A stretch of DNA of 44,149 nt. Source: Candidatus Omnitrophota bacterium (lineage in GTDB: Bacteria > Hinthialibacterota > Hinthialibacteria > Hinthialibacterales > Hinthialibacteraceae). This document shows, in pieces, positions 1 through 9,232 of this stretch. The position numbers were made by a program, and so were the translations under genes. Under the pieces are notes generated by a model, which saw nothing but the letters and a program-made list of their open reading frames with translations, was not told the DNA's origin and searched no databases. Every line of letters begins with the position of its first letter. Position 1 is the first letter of the stretch. The stretch is from contig QZKN01000027.1 of NCBI GenBank assembly GCA_003598175.1, positions 1 through 44,149 on the forward strand, read 5' to 3'.

Positions 1-3000
1 CCATCCAGAAGTCGTTATCGATGGCGACCGGATGGGCGGGGCGTTCGTTGGGATAGCCTTCGTCGGATCCCATCACAAAGGCGCCGGACGGAATTCGTAC
101 CAGTTCCATCGTTACGCCGTCGGCCAAGGTGACGCTCATGATTTCGGGGGATGACGAGCGTTGTTGACGGCGTTGCTCAATCGGCCTGGCCTTGGACTCG
201 CTTGCAAAGACAATCGGGATCAGCGAAGGTTCGGCGCATGGGGGAGCGTCAACCGAAAGGACGGCAGCGGGATAGACCGCCTCGGGATCTTCGTCAATGC
301 CGGTGTAGCGGCGATGCAGTTCACGACGACGCTCCGCGCCCGGCGCGACCAGAGCGGCTTTGGCGGGGATGTGCCCGACGACTTCCTGCCATGTCCCATG
401 CGCGGGAGCGTTCAGGTCGATCCAGGTGATGAGTCGGTCCCAAGCCTCGGCGCTCAAACGCACGCCGTAATGATCGTCGCGTAGAATCTGAATCAATTTG
501 CTCGTATCGGCGTGGAAATCGCGAGGCGACAGCAGGTGGGCGTCGCTCTCCAGAGTGGGGGTGTTGAGGAATCGACGCAACTCCATGTAAGACGGCGTAA
601 AACGCATCTGGAAAGCCGATGGAACTTGCTGAGCAGGCCGGGCGGTCAGATCAAATGTTATTTGCCCTTTGTGACATCGGATGCAGTAGGCATCCAGCAC
701 CGGCTGGACCTCACGAACGAAGGAGAAGCCGCGCGGAGGACCGTACCAAGGCTTGATCGGCGAGGGTTCCCGCAACATGGCAATCTGCCGCGGTTGGGTT
801 GGCGGCGTGGTATTCTGCGACTCGTGACAACCTACGCACGAGAGAATCTCGCCGGGCATGGCGGTGAACCAACTACGCATCAGGGCCAGCGCCTTGCCTT
901 CGCTATCCAGAGGCTGAACCGCCACTGGCGTATAGGCCGGAACTCGGAAGAAAGCCGATCCATCGGGCTCTACCGGAACCGTCCCAAGGATACGTCTGAC
1001 ATCCCACGGTCCGTCAAAGCCGACGCGGTCCGGCTCTCCGCCAAAGCCGTGGAAGGTGTATTCGTAGCTGAACAACCGCAACGACTTGACGGTTCCACGC
1101 GGTACCCCGCGCAATCCCGGGTCGCGATAGACGTCGACCAGCTGCGCCATCGCTTCCTTCTGATCCGGCTGGACGAGATCGGGCAACACAGGTTGCCTGT
1201 GCGTTTTCCGCAACGGAAGCGGTTCGAGCATCGCCCGGCCCGGCTCCTCATGGAGCAACACGAAGTTGTCAAATACATCCACCAGGTACACGCCCCAAAG
1301 CGATGTCTTCGTCGGTTGACACGAGACGAGGAAGTATTTCTCGCTAAGCGGGAACGGATGCAGAAACAGAGGCCAACTGCCTCCGGCAAGTCCGTCCAGG
1401 ATAACCGGCTCGATTTTCTTGCCGAATCCGGGGATGCGCTGGACGACGCCGTCGGCCTCGTGACGCCCCCGCGCCGGATCGAACAGGACGAGTTGGCCCT
1501 GGCGGGGCAGGTCGTGGTGGCCTCCCACGACAGCGATGACTTTCGTCGGATGATCCGGGACCGGTCGGGCGTAGAACATGGCGGTCGGCCAGAATGAGTT
1601 GCTGCCGTAATACTCCATCTGTTGGCTGCCGTCCGGGTTGGCGTGAAAAAGCAGCCGCATGAAGGCGTGCGCGATATCGGCGTATTCCCAGCGTTGATAA
1701 AGAATCCGCCCATTGTTGAGAACGGTTGGACACCAGTTGTGATCCTGGTCGTTGGTCAGGCGGCGGATGCGCCCGTCGCGTTCGCGCAGGTAGAGATTCG
1801 CCACTTCCGAAGTGCCGCCTACGCAAGGAACGCCGATGAAGGGCGCCGTCGAGGTGAAGACGATGCGCTCGTCAGGCAGGTAGCACGCGTCGAAATTATG
1901 CACGTCCGGTTCATCGATCAGGGGAAGTGGCGTCAGCTGTCCGCTGTCCAGGTGAAGTTCGGCGACGGTCCATCGCCCGTTGGGATCGGGGATTGACAGC
2001 AATAGTCGATCCGCATCGTAGTGCAAATCGACGTCGCCGATGAATCGGTCTCCTTCCGGTCTGAAGACGGTCTCCAATTCTCCGCTCGGCCGAACGGGGG
2101 AGAGGGTGACCAGCGTGTTGTCGTAACCGGTCGGTTCGATGTCCGGATTGCTATTGAAGTTCATCGGCAATCCCAATCGATCGGCGCGGCGTCGGATCAT
2201 CAGGAGTCGGTCGAAATCCAGCAGAGGATTGGCTAGCAGAGCTTCGTTCTTCAACGCTTCGAACTGCTCTTCGATGAAATCATAGGCAGCTGGATCAGAA
2301 GCCAACGAAAGACGATTGTGTTGTTCATTGAGTGCTCGCAAACGCTGCAGGTAGACGTTGCCATTTGGGAAGCGCTCGGGAAAGTCCGCCATGAGGTCTT
2401 CGATGGCCATGCGCAGCGCCCGCCATCGTTGTTGCGAGACGCCCGGTTCCTCCGGCGAGGCGACAGGAGGATACTCCGAGCGAATGACGAAGGGACGCCA
2501 GGTTTGGGCATTCGCCAGATAGTTCAGCAGATTCGACGTTAGCAAGGTTAGGTTCTCACGATGCGGGTTCTCTAAGTCCCCGTAATCAGGCCAGCGCCAT
2601 CCAAAGACGATGACACGTCCCTTGCCCAAGGTGTATTCGACGAGAGGGTTTTCCGGCCCCGAAGGCGTCTTCGCCAGGATCATGCCTTCAACTGGTCCCC
2701 CCCAATAAAAATCAGCGACGGCCGGACAGCCCCCTTGGCTCAGCCAGACGATGTCCTTATCGTTCGGCAGGCCGTGAAAAGCGGGGTGATTCTTCTCGAC
2801 GGGTATCATGCCGGCCGGGTCCCGCCACTTATCCAGTTCGTGACGCTGCGGACGTATCACCCCTTCGAGACCGAGCGGCGTAACCAACGCCAGTGCGCCG
2901 CCGGAGAGCAGCACACCCCGGCCCCCCGCTGCGAACCGTCGAATTTCCGCCAGGCTGGGGCCATGATACATAGCGTTTTGCTCGATGGCGTCGCCCTGAT

Positions 3001-3286
3001 GGTACCAGAGGACGTCGAAATCGTTCGCGCCCAAGGTGTGGCCTGCCGGATCGGCGAAAGCGCCGTCTTTCTGCCGCAGGAGAAGCGTCGCCTGGCCCAA
3101 TTTCGTTGCTGCTTGCCAGGCGGCTCGATTGTGGCGTCCCATTTCATCCAGCGACGGCTCCACGGCCAGGAATCCGATACGTAATGGCGTAGCGCATGGT
3201 ACGGAGGCATGGAAAAGCGCCATACCAAACGCCATGACGCCTGTGATCCATAGTTTTTTGGGTCTATATGTTTCAGTGACACGCAT
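1..3286 (-). CDS. Secreted HzsA-related protein with FGE/SUMF1 domain (3' end outside window)
   Basis: An open frame of 1095 codons starts at ATG 3286, after a GAGGAA ribosome site 7 nt upstream, and runs off the left edge. Residues 1-32 form a signal peptide. Residues about 33-260 look like a glutamine-amidotransferase-like (ThuA-type) domain. The middle part, with HNFDACYLPDERIVF, DQDHNWCPTVL and HPFPLSEKYFLVSC, matches the beta-propeller region of HzsA-related proteins, the family named after hydrazine synthase alpha subunit. Two c-type haem motifs follow, CVGCH at 817-821 and CIRCH at 868-872. The last visible 36 residues (MELVRIPSGAFVMGSDEG) open a formylglycine-generating-enzyme-like domain. 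HzsA-related proteins are common in non-anammox Planctomycetes-like genomes and their reaction is unknown, so hydrazine synthesis should not be assumed. Export to the periplasm, where haem is attached, is inferred. The family call is firm and the function open. Confidence 0.88.
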   Translation of the reverse strand, partial: MRVTETYRPKKLWITGVMAFGMALFHASVPCATPLRIGFLAVEPSLDEMGRHNRAAWQAATKLGQATLLLRQKDGAFADPAGHTLGANDFDVLWYHQGDAIEQNAMYHGPSLAEIRRFAAGGRGVLLSGGALALVTPLGLEGVIRPQRHELDKWRDPAGMIPVEKNHPAFHGLPNDKDIVWLSQGGCPAVADFYWGGPVEGMILAKTPSGPENPLVEYTLGKGRVIVFGWRWPDYGDLENPHRENLTLLTSNLLNYLANAQTWRPFVIRSEYPPVASPEEPGVSQQRWRALRMAIEDLMADFPERFPNGNVYLQRLRALNEQHNRLSLASDPAAYDFIEEQFEALKNEALLANPLLDFDRLLMIRRRADRLGLPMNFNSNPDIEPTGYDNTLVTLSPVRPSGELETVFRPEGDRFIGDVDLHYDADRLLLSIPDPNGRWTVAELHLDSGQLTPLPLIDEPDVHNFDACYLPDERIVFTSTAPFIGVPCVGGTSEVANLYLRERDGRIRRLTNDQDHNWCPTVLNNGRILYQRWEYADIAHAFMRLLFHANPDGSQQMEYYGSNSFWPTAMFYARPVPDHPTKVIAVVGGHHDLPRQGQLVLFDPARGRHEADGVVQRIPGFGKKIEPVILDGLAGGSWPLFLHPFPLSEKYFLVSCQPTKTSLWGVYLVDVFDNFVLLHEEPGRAMLEPLPLRKTHRQPVLPDLVQPDQKEAMAQLVDVYRDPGLRGVPRGTVKSLRLFSYEYTFHGFGGEPDRVGFDGPWDVRRILGTVPVEPDGSAFFRVPAYTPVAVQPLDSEGKALALMRSWFTAMPGEILSCVGCHESQNTTPPTQPRQIAMLREPSPIKPWYGPPRGFSFVREVQPVLDAYCIRCHKGQITFDLTARPAQQVPSAFQMRFTPSYMELRRFLNTPTLESDAHLLSPRDFHADTSKLIQILRDDHYGVRLSAEAWDRLITWIDLNAPAHGTWQEVVGHIPAKAALVAPGAERRRELHRRYTGIDEDPEAVYPAAVLSVDAPPCAEPSLIPIVFASESKARPIEQRRQQRSSSPEIMSVTLADGVTMELVRIPSGAFVMGSDEGYPNERPAHPVAIDNDFWM

Positions 3287-3609
3287 TAGGCGATTCCTCA
3301 AGCAGGTAAGATACTTTTACACAATGCCCTCATCATAGCATTACAGAGAACCGGCTCCTACACATCTGGCTGCTACTGCCCTTTGTGTTCCTTGACTGGT
3401 TTGAACATGGCTGTTTGTACTCGGATTACCTGATTTGGTCGATTCTCATTGGATACCAAATATGTGGATTCGTCGTACCTTCACCGCTATTTCCGGGGAG
3501 ATCAGGAGTTTCGACGATACATTCTTGTTTTGATCGCATTTCTTCGTTATTGGTTGGGTTACACGCTTTCACTTCGTTGGGATAAGGGGTGGAGAGGGAA
3601 AACCGATTA
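3287..3609. other. Intergenic region without a recognisable gene
   Basis: It lies between the first flagellin gene's 3' end and the start of the HzsA-related gene, both on the minus strand, so it should hold the promoter of the latter. A short palindrome (CGGATC/GATCCG) sits at the flagellin stop codon. I see no convincing terminator with a T tract and no credible reading frame. Confidence 0.5.
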
Positions 3610-6000
3610 TCATCGGATCAGATCCGAAAACATGTTATTTTGCAGATTGTTGGTTTGCGACTGTATGGCGATGTTCGCTTGCAGTAGCATTTCATTGATC
3701 GCCTGGCGTACGCTTTCGGCGGCGTAATCCGTATCCATGATTCGCGAGCGGGAGGCGGTAAGATTTTCGGAGGCGACCGCCAGACTGTTCGATGTGGCTT
3801 CCAGTCGATTGGAAAACGCGCCGATGCCGCTACGCATTCCTCCCACCTGGTCCAACGCTTCGTCGATGATGCGCAACGCTTCGTCGACGCCTCCCTCTTT
3901 CGTAATGTCGATATCGTTGACCGTGCGACCTGCTCCCAATCCCAGCGAGCCGGGACGAATATCGCCGAAGGATAGATTCGCGGATTGACCGGCGTAAGCG
4001 CCGATTTGGAAGTTGGCCTGCCGCGCGGCGGCGGAAATGACGACGGTTTCCGCATTGGCCGCGCCCGTACCCGGTACGTCGACGTTGGCGTCGAAATCAA
4101 CCGTGAGCGTTTCCCCCGAGCGGATGCCGTTGGTGAAGGTCACGTCCTGTTCGCCCGCCGAGAATCGAACTTCGGGACCGCCGTTGAGGCTGCCTAGAAA
4201 TTCATCGCGTGTGTTTTGTACGATGTCCGTGCCATTTGTGAGATTCGTTCCCATTCGCAAGGTGATTTGCGGAGCTCCCTCGCCGTTCGGACGAGTGGGA
4301 TTGCCGTACAACGTTGCGGTTTGTCCCGCCTGGACGCGCTGGGCCGGACCTCCGTTTACACGAACCGTCGCTTCCTGTGCGTTGCCGGCGCGAACCACAT
4401 TGCCGGCGTCGGCAATTGTGCCGAACGTACCGCCACCGGAGGAGCGATCGTTGACCACGATGTTAAAATTCGATTGGGAAGCGCCCGCGATGTCATCCGT
4501 GATTTGAATGCGTCCATCCGTCGTTATCGCCGCAGTGGCGTCGGTAAAACCGCTTTGTCTGCCGATGCCGCCGGCTGCCAGGCTCTGGTCGCGCATGTTC
4601 AATTCGTCGATCAGGTCCTGAAACGTAACCGCCGCCCCGTTCCCCGCGCTGCCATCCACCGACGAGACCGTAATCGTGTTGGAAAACGTGGTTCCGTCGG
4701 CGTTGGCGCCGTTGATGGTAATGGTATCGCCCTGCGCCAGCGTCGCGCCGTTGAAAACCGAACCGATCAGGTTCGTCGATGCGTCCACCGCTCCACCGCC
4801 GGTCTGCTCAAAGGTCAAACCGCTTCGCACCACACGTTGCGTGGCCTCGGTTACGTTGCTGACTTCGATGCGGAGATCGCCGGTATCGAATGTGGAGCCG
4901 GTGAAGGCGTTGACGGCGTTGCCGGTCTGCGCGCCGGTCGCCTGTCCGCCGATTTGAGTTGCGCGGGTGACGCCGCTGGTATTTTGTGTGCGCCCGGCGG
5001 CGTTGGTTTGAGTAAAGTCGACGTTGAAATCGGAAACTCCCGCTTCCGCGCCGTTACGGAATTCGAGCCGTCCGGTTGTCGCGTTAAAAGCAACGTTGGT
5101 TTCGCCGGCGTTGGTTCCTCCGGCGGTGTTGATGCCCGCGCCGGTTTCAGCGGCGTCGATGGCCGATTGCATCGCCGCGCCGAGATCGTCGAGAGTTGTG
5201 GTGTTGTCGATCCGGATTGTTCCGGAAAATTCCGTAGTTCCATCGGCGAGGGTTCCACGAAACGTGAATTGCCCGCCATTTTGCATGCTGACGCCGTTGA
5301 ATGTCAGATCGGTCAGCACATCGCCGCCGGCAGCGGCGGCGCCGGCGTTGGAATTGGTAAATGCGCCTTGCGAAACCGCGACATCTTGAACGTTGCCGAT
5401 TCCCGTATTGACAATTTGCGTTTGACCCGCCGGTTCCCCCGCAACGATCGTCGCTCCACCTTCCTCCACCTGCGTGATCTGCAGATAATTCTCGCGCGTG
5501 GTGAGATTGCTTTGATCCACATTCACGCCGCGATCGGGAGTGCCGCCGCGCACGCCTGCGGTAGGGGCGTAATCGCCGTTGAATAGAGTATTTCCGCTAA
5601 ATTGGGTGGTGTTGGCAACGCGTCCGATCTCGTCCACGTTTTGATTGATCTCCGCCTGAATCGCCTGCAAAGCAGAGCGGTTGTATATGCCGCTATTCCC
5701 GGCGCGGACGGTCAGTTCACGGATTCGCAGGAGGTTATCGGTGACGGAATTCAAAGCCGAATCGCCGACGTTGGCAAGGTTGATTCCCGTCTGCGCCGCA
5801 TCGAAGGCCTCGTTCAATCCTCGAATCTGCGCTTGAAAACGAGTGCCGATTGACATTCCCGCCGCGTCGTCGCCGGCGCGGTTGACTCGCAGACCGGAAG
5901 CCAGCCGTTCGAACGATCTCGCCAACTGTGGAGCGATGAGATTGTTTAGATTGCGGATGGCCTGCGACGTCAGATTGTTGTTAATTCGCGTAATGCCCAT
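3610..6000 (-). CDS. fliC: Flagellin with large inserted central region
   Basis: This 796-residue protein is the filament subunit exported through the flagellar type III apparatus. The N-terminal D0/D1 helices are canonical (NNNLTSQAIRNLNN, LARSFERLASGLRVNRAGDDAAG), as is the C-terminal half (LEATSNSLAVASENLTASRSRIMDTDYAAES). About 500 residues between them are variable and rich in Gly, Thr, Asn and Ala, against about 200-300 in ordinary enterobacterial flagellins. The insert holds two similar segments, each built on 'NG..L..G..ITINGA-ADGTTFS' followed by a helix and 'GRIQITDDIAG-S-FNI', which suggests an internal duplication. The start at 6000 has GGAGG 7 nt upstream. A paralogue lies directly upstream. 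No FliD, FliS or FlgL gene is in the window. Confidence 0.95.
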   Translation of the reverse strand: MGITRINNNLTSQAIRNLNNLIAPQLARSFERLASGLRVNRAGDDAAGMSIGTRFQAQIRGLNEAFDAAQTGINLANVGDSALNSVTDNLLRIRELTVRAGNSGIYNRSALQAIQAEINQNVDEIGRVANTTQFSGNTLFNGDYAPTAGVRGGTPDRGVNVDQSNLTTRENYLQITQVEEGGATIVAGEPAGQTQIVNTGIGNVQDVAVSQGAFTNSNAGAAAAGGDVLTDLTFNGVSMQNGGQFTFRGTLADGTTEFSGTIRIDNTTTLDDLGAAMQSAIDAAETGAGINTAGGTNAGETNVAFNATTGRLEFRNGAEAGVSDFNVDFTQTNAAGRTQNTSGVTRATQIGGQATGAQTGNAVNAFTGSTFDTGDLRIEVSNVTEATQRVVRSGLTFEQTGGGAVDASTNLIGSVFNGATLAQGDTITINGANADGTTFSNTITVSSVDGSAGNGAAVTFQDLIDELNMRDQSLAAGGIGRQSGFTDATAAITTDGRIQITDDIAGASQSNFNIVVNDRSSGGGTFGTIADAGNVVRAGNAQEATVRVNGGPAQRVQAGQTATLYGNPTRPNGEGAPQITLRMGTNLTNGTDIVQNTRDEFLGSLNGGPEVRFSAGEQDVTFTNGIRSGETLTVDFDANVDVPGTGAANAETVVISAAARQANFQIGAYAGQSANLSFGDIRPGSLGLGAGRTVNDIDITKEGGVDEALRIIDEALDQVGGMRSGIGAFSNRLEATSNSLAVASENLTASRSRIMDTDYAAESVRQAINEMLLQANIAIQSQTNNLQNNMFSDLIR

Positions 6001-6041
6001 TGTGAAACCTCCAAACCGCGTTTCGTTGATCGTAGATCCAT

Positions 6042-6065
6042 GCAGGCGAGACGCCTGCTCTACCC
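6042..6065. repeat. Short palindromic repeat with TCTACCC tail
   Basis: Arms GCAGGCG and CGCCTGC surround an AGA loop and are followed by TCTACCC. The unit at 28224 has the same geometry and tail but different arm bases that still pair. Confidence 0.75.
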
Positions 6066-6098
6066 TTATCTATTTCCCATATACTTGGTGATCCATCC

Positions 6099-6122
6099 AA
6101 GGGCAGGAACAACGCTGCCCTT
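6099..6122. repeat. Short inverted repeat between flagellin genes
   Basis: Arms AAGGGCAG and CTGCCCTT (8 bp) are separated by 8 nt. With the hairpins at 6042 and 6147 it makes a cluster of three in the 243-bp space between the flagellin genes. There is no T tract, so it is more likely a repeat than a terminator. Confidence 0.6.
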
Positions 6123-6146
6123 GCCACCCAACAGCATTCTTGTATT

Positions 6147-6166
6147 GCCGGCAGGATGCCGGCGTT
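6147..6166. repeat. GCCGGC-type palindromic repeat
   Basis: Arms GCCGGCA and TGCCGGC enclose GGA and are followed by GTT. This matches the copy at 9367 and, with changes, the one at 14264. Confidence 0.8.
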
Positions 6167-6243
6167 TCCTTCTCATATTACAGTTTACCAAATTTTATCC
6201 CTGAAAAACAAGTGGTCTTTCCGGATTTATCGATTCAATTTTT

Positions 6244-8607
6244 TTAATCCAGTCCATACAAAATTTCAAAAACAGAGAGGGCGGAATTGTTTGCTTGAGC
6301 AAGGACGGCCGCCTGCGCCTGCATTAAAACGGAATTCATCGTCAATTCGGTTGTCTCTCGGGCGATGTCTGCGCTTATTATGCTGGTATACGCGGTTTCG
6401 AGATTGAGCGCTCCCGCATCGAGAGCGGAAACCGTATCGTCCAGGCGGGAGGAAAACGCGCCCAATCTTGCGCGGAACGAATTGACTTGATCCAGCGCAT
6501 CGTCGACGATGTCGATGGCATCGGTTGCGCCTGTCGCGGTGGTTACATCGATGCTGTCCAGATTGGCCGAAGCGCTGGTCCCCAGATTATCGGAACGCAA
6601 ATCGGCAAAGAGAAATGATTTTATATTGCCGCGATCACTCCCGATTTGGAAATTCAATGCGTTGGTTGTCGTCGAAATGACAAAGGTCTCGCCTCCTGCC
6701 GTTAACGGCGTCGTCACGTCGAGAATGGAGTCGAAATCGAGAGTTACCTGTTGGTATTTTTGGATGGGATAAACGGACGCCTCGCCGGCTGTGAATCGAA
6801 CTCCGATGTCTCCATTTTGAAACGTGACCGCGGTTCCACTATTCAGTGTACCGACGAATTCCTTGGCGCTGGTTTCCAGTTGATCCGTTCCCGCCGTGAA
6901 TCCGCTTCCGGCGCGGAATGTAACTTCCGGTAAAGGGCCGCCGGACGCATTGAGTCCTTTTAATGTGACGACTTGCCCGGCATAGACCTCTTGAGCTGCT
7001 CCTCCGTTGATCGAGAATGTTGCGGTTTCACGGGAACCGGCCTGCGTGGCAGTAGCACTGATATTCTGCGTCGCGCTGAGGCTGACATCCGTATAGGTAA
7101 TGCTGAAATTGGTCGAAGAGGTATCGGCGATGTCGTCCACCAGCTGGATTTCTCCGTTTGCCGTCAATGTGGCGGTAGCGCCATTAAAGCCGAATCCAAC
7201 CAGACTTCGATCCCGATTGTTCAATTCATCGATCAGGTCGCCGTAATCCTCGATAATGGCATCCCCGACACGATTGTTCACTCCGACCGTGTATTCGACG
7301 GAGAATGTGGAGCCGTCCGGGTCGGTTCCGGAGATAAGAAACGTATCGCCGGCTGCGATTGTGGTTCCGTTAAGAATGGAACCGACTAGAGCCGTCGCGC
7401 TGGTTACCGGATCGCCCAACGCGTTTTGATCGAATTCACTGTCGCTTACAATTTCTCTCTGCTGAGCGCTGACGATGTTGCTGACAGTAATGTCGAAGGT
7501 CCCGCTGTCGAATGTGGAGCCGGTGATCGCCGTCACATTGTTTCCGATTTTTGCGTTAGTGGCCGTGCCAAATGTTCCCTCATCCTGATTGTAAATATTG
7601 GCTACATAATCAATGCCAAACGAAGTCTGTGTGGAGCCGGCGGCATTTTTAATGGAAATGTCAATATTGAATTCGGATATATTTTTCGCCGAACCGCTGG
7701 TGAATCGCAGCCGGCCGTTTCCATCGATGCCGACGGTGGTTTCCAACACGCCGGTTCCGTTGATGCCGATATAGGATTCTGCATTGTTGACTGCGCTTTG
7801 GATGGAATTGATCAGACCCCCTATCGTGCTGGCGGCGGTGATGGAATAGGTTCCACTGAAAAATGTGTTTCCGTCGGCAAGAACGCCGGTAAACGTAATC
7901 GTTCCGCCGTTGGAAAGGCTGACGCCCTGATTGACGCTCGTGCCGATCAGGTTGTCGCCGGAAACAGCGGCCGCGCCGCCGTTGACAAACCGTCCCGTTG
8001 AGACGGCGATATCCGTGGATATGGAGATACCGGTTTGAAATCCCGCAGTTCCGCCGACTTTGATTTCCGCCGAACCGGCATTGGTTTGCGCGATATTGAG
8101 GTAGGAGCGACCGGCAAACAGAGTTGTGGCGTTCGGACCGAACGCCAACGTTGCGCCGAAATTTCGCGTCCCACTTTTGAATCCCACCGTAGTTGTCAAC
8201 GAACCGTTTAAAAGGTATTTATTTCCAAATTTCGTTGTGTCGACGATGCGGTTGAGTTCCTCGATTTTTTCCTGGATGACGGATTGCTGCGCGGCGCTGC
8301 CGCCGGAAGCGGCCACCGCCGCGTCGCGGATGTCATTGAGCAGATTGATGATTTGATCGGTTGCCGACAATCCGGTGTTGGTCAGATTGATGGTGTTCTG
8401 CATATTTTGGGAAGCGCGGCTCAGGCCGCGAAATTGAGTTTCCAACTGAGAACTGATCAACAAATCACCGGCATCGTCTCTTGCGCTGTTGATCCTCAAT
8501 CCGGAACTGATTCGCTGTAGATTCGTCTTCAAGCGATCTTCCGACTGGTACAACTGGGAAATCACTTGCAACGCGCTGATATTGTTGCGAATACTCTCAA
8601 TCACCAT
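6244..8607 (-). CDS. fliC: Second large flagellin paralogue
   Basis: A 787-residue flagellin. The chosen ATG at 8607 gives the expected N-terminus (MVIESIRNNISALQ) and has GGGAGAG 6 nt upstream; a TTG five codons earlier would overlap that ribosome site. The D0/D1 helices are clear (LQRISSGLRINSARDDAG; C-terminal SRLDDTVSALDAGALNLETAYTSI). The roughly 500-residue insert is homologous to that of the downstream flagellin, sharing for example TGSTFDSG, GDTFLISGTDPDGSTFS, DLIDELNNRDRSL and IQLVDDIADTSSTNF, and has the same two-segment organisation. The pair therefore arose by duplication after the insert was acquired. The two may form a composite filament or be expressed alternately. I found no convincing sigma-28 promoter upstream. 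Confidence 0.95.
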   Translation of the reverse strand: MVIESIRNNISALQVISQLYQSEDRLKTNLQRISSGLRINSARDDAGDLLISSQLETQFRGLSRASQNMQNTINLTNTGLSATDQIINLLNDIRDAAVAASGGSAAQQSVIQEKIEELNRIVDTTKFGNKYLLNGSLTTTVGFKSGTRNFGATLAFGPNATTLFAGRSYLNIAQTNAGSAEIKVGGTAGFQTGISISTDIAVSTGRFVNGGAAAVSGDNLIGTSVNQGVSLSNGGTITFTGVLADGNTFFSGTYSITAASTIGGLINSIQSAVNNAESYIGINGTGVLETTVGIDGNGRLRFTSGSAKNISEFNIDISIKNAAGSTQTSFGIDYVANIYNQDEGTFGTATNAKIGNNVTAITGSTFDSGTFDITVSNIVSAQQREIVSDSEFDQNALGDPVTSATALVGSILNGTTIAAGDTFLISGTDPDGSTFSVEYTVGVNNRVGDAIIEDYGDLIDELNNRDRSLVGFGFNGATATLTANGEIQLVDDIADTSSTNFSITYTDVSLSATQNISATATQAGSRETATFSINGGAAQEVYAGQVVTLKGLNASGGPLPEVTFRAGSGFTAGTDQLETSAKEFVGTLNSGTAVTFQNGDIGVRFTAGEASVYPIQKYQQVTLDFDSILDVTTPLTAGGETFVISTTTNALNFQIGSDRGNIKSFLFADLRSDNLGTSASANLDSIDVTTATGATDAIDIVDDALDQVNSFRARLGAFSSRLDDTVSALDAGALNLETAYTSIISADIARETTELTMNSVLMQAQAAVLAQANNSALSVFEILYGLD

Positions 8608-8806
8608 GATCGACTCTCCCAAGGCGGATTCCGGTCAAAAAAATCCGTGTATTCTGCATTTTCAGCTAAAGTTTTTGCAGAATTTGCCTATAATGGAGAG
8701 AGAAGAAAACGAATGCCGAACAAAGGACTTGTTCGCACCATTTATTCGGAAAACAAATGGCGTAGCACTTGCAGTCTTTCTTTCTGCTGAGTGCTGCGGT
8801 GGTCGA

Positions 8807-8862
8807 TTAAGCCATAACTCACTTCTCTTGGCCGGGATGCAGGTTGTGGCTTAATTTTTTTT
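8807..8862 (+). terminator. Hairpin unit 1, terminator-like on the plus strand
   Basis: Arms 8807-8818 and 8843-8854 pair over 12 bp with one T-G wobble, around a 24-nt loop holding the conserved 14-mer. Eight T residues (8855-8862) follow directly, so it could act as an intrinsic terminator of a plus-strand transcript. The long loop is unusual for a terminator. Confidence 0.5.
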
Positions 8863-8929
8863 ATAGCCCTTTATCGCTCACTTTCCACTCTTTCCCTTTC
8901 CTTATTTTTTTCGGTTTATTATTTCAACA

Positions 8930-8954
8930 CGCCCTTGCGTGGGATGATCGGGCG
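8930..8954. other. Hairpin unit 4, degenerate
   Basis: Arms CGCCC and GGGCG enclose a loop with CTTG, four changed bases and GGGATG, aligned with the conserved loop of the other three units. Confidence 0.4.
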
Positions 8955-9068
8955 TTCCCCCGTGCGATGTTCGAAGGGCCTCGGAATACTTCGAGAATCG
9001 CAACCGAATGTCAAAAGGCGTAGCTTCCGGCAAACTCACTTTCTCTCGAGCCTGCAGCGGTCAGGAAG

Positions 9069-9110
9069 GTGCGCCCTCACTTCTCTTGGCCGGGATGCGA
9101 AGGAACGCAT
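9069..9110. other. Hairpin unit 2
   Basis: Outer arms GTGCG (9069-9073) and CGCAT (9106-9110) pair with one G-T wobble. Inner CC and GG pairs flank the loop with the conserved 14-mer. The stem is shorter than in unit 1 and has an AA bulge. Confidence 0.45.
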
Positions 9111-9190
9111 GGTTAAAACTTTTTCAATAAAAAAAGGCGTACAACCTCCATTCTTGCTCACTGCTCTTGCGTGCTGCGTGGTCGATTTAG

Positions 9191-9232
9191 CCGTAATCCA
9201 CTTCAATCCTTGGCCGGGATGCGAAATTACGG
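9191..9232. other. Hairpin unit 3
   Basis: Arms CCGTAAT (9191-9197) and ATTACGG (9226-9232) pair over 7 bp around the conserved loop. The upstream part (TGCTGC, GTGGTCGATTTAGCC) aligns closely with unit 1, and the arm bases differ from unit 1 in compensating fashion. Confidence 0.5.

Noticed and set aside
512..1597. Plus-strand open frame of 361 codons
   Set aside because: It is very Arg-rich, has no family-like motif, and lies wholly opposite the HzsA-related gene, whose minus-strand translation is clearly protein-like.
4216..5586. Plus-strand open frame of 456 codons
   Set aside because: It lies opposite the flagellin gene and mirrors its repetitive codon pattern. No ribosome site or protein-like composition.
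8608..8760. Sigma-28 flagellin promoter
   Set aside because: I could not find TAAA and GCCGATAA-like boxes at the right spacing before either flagellin gene.
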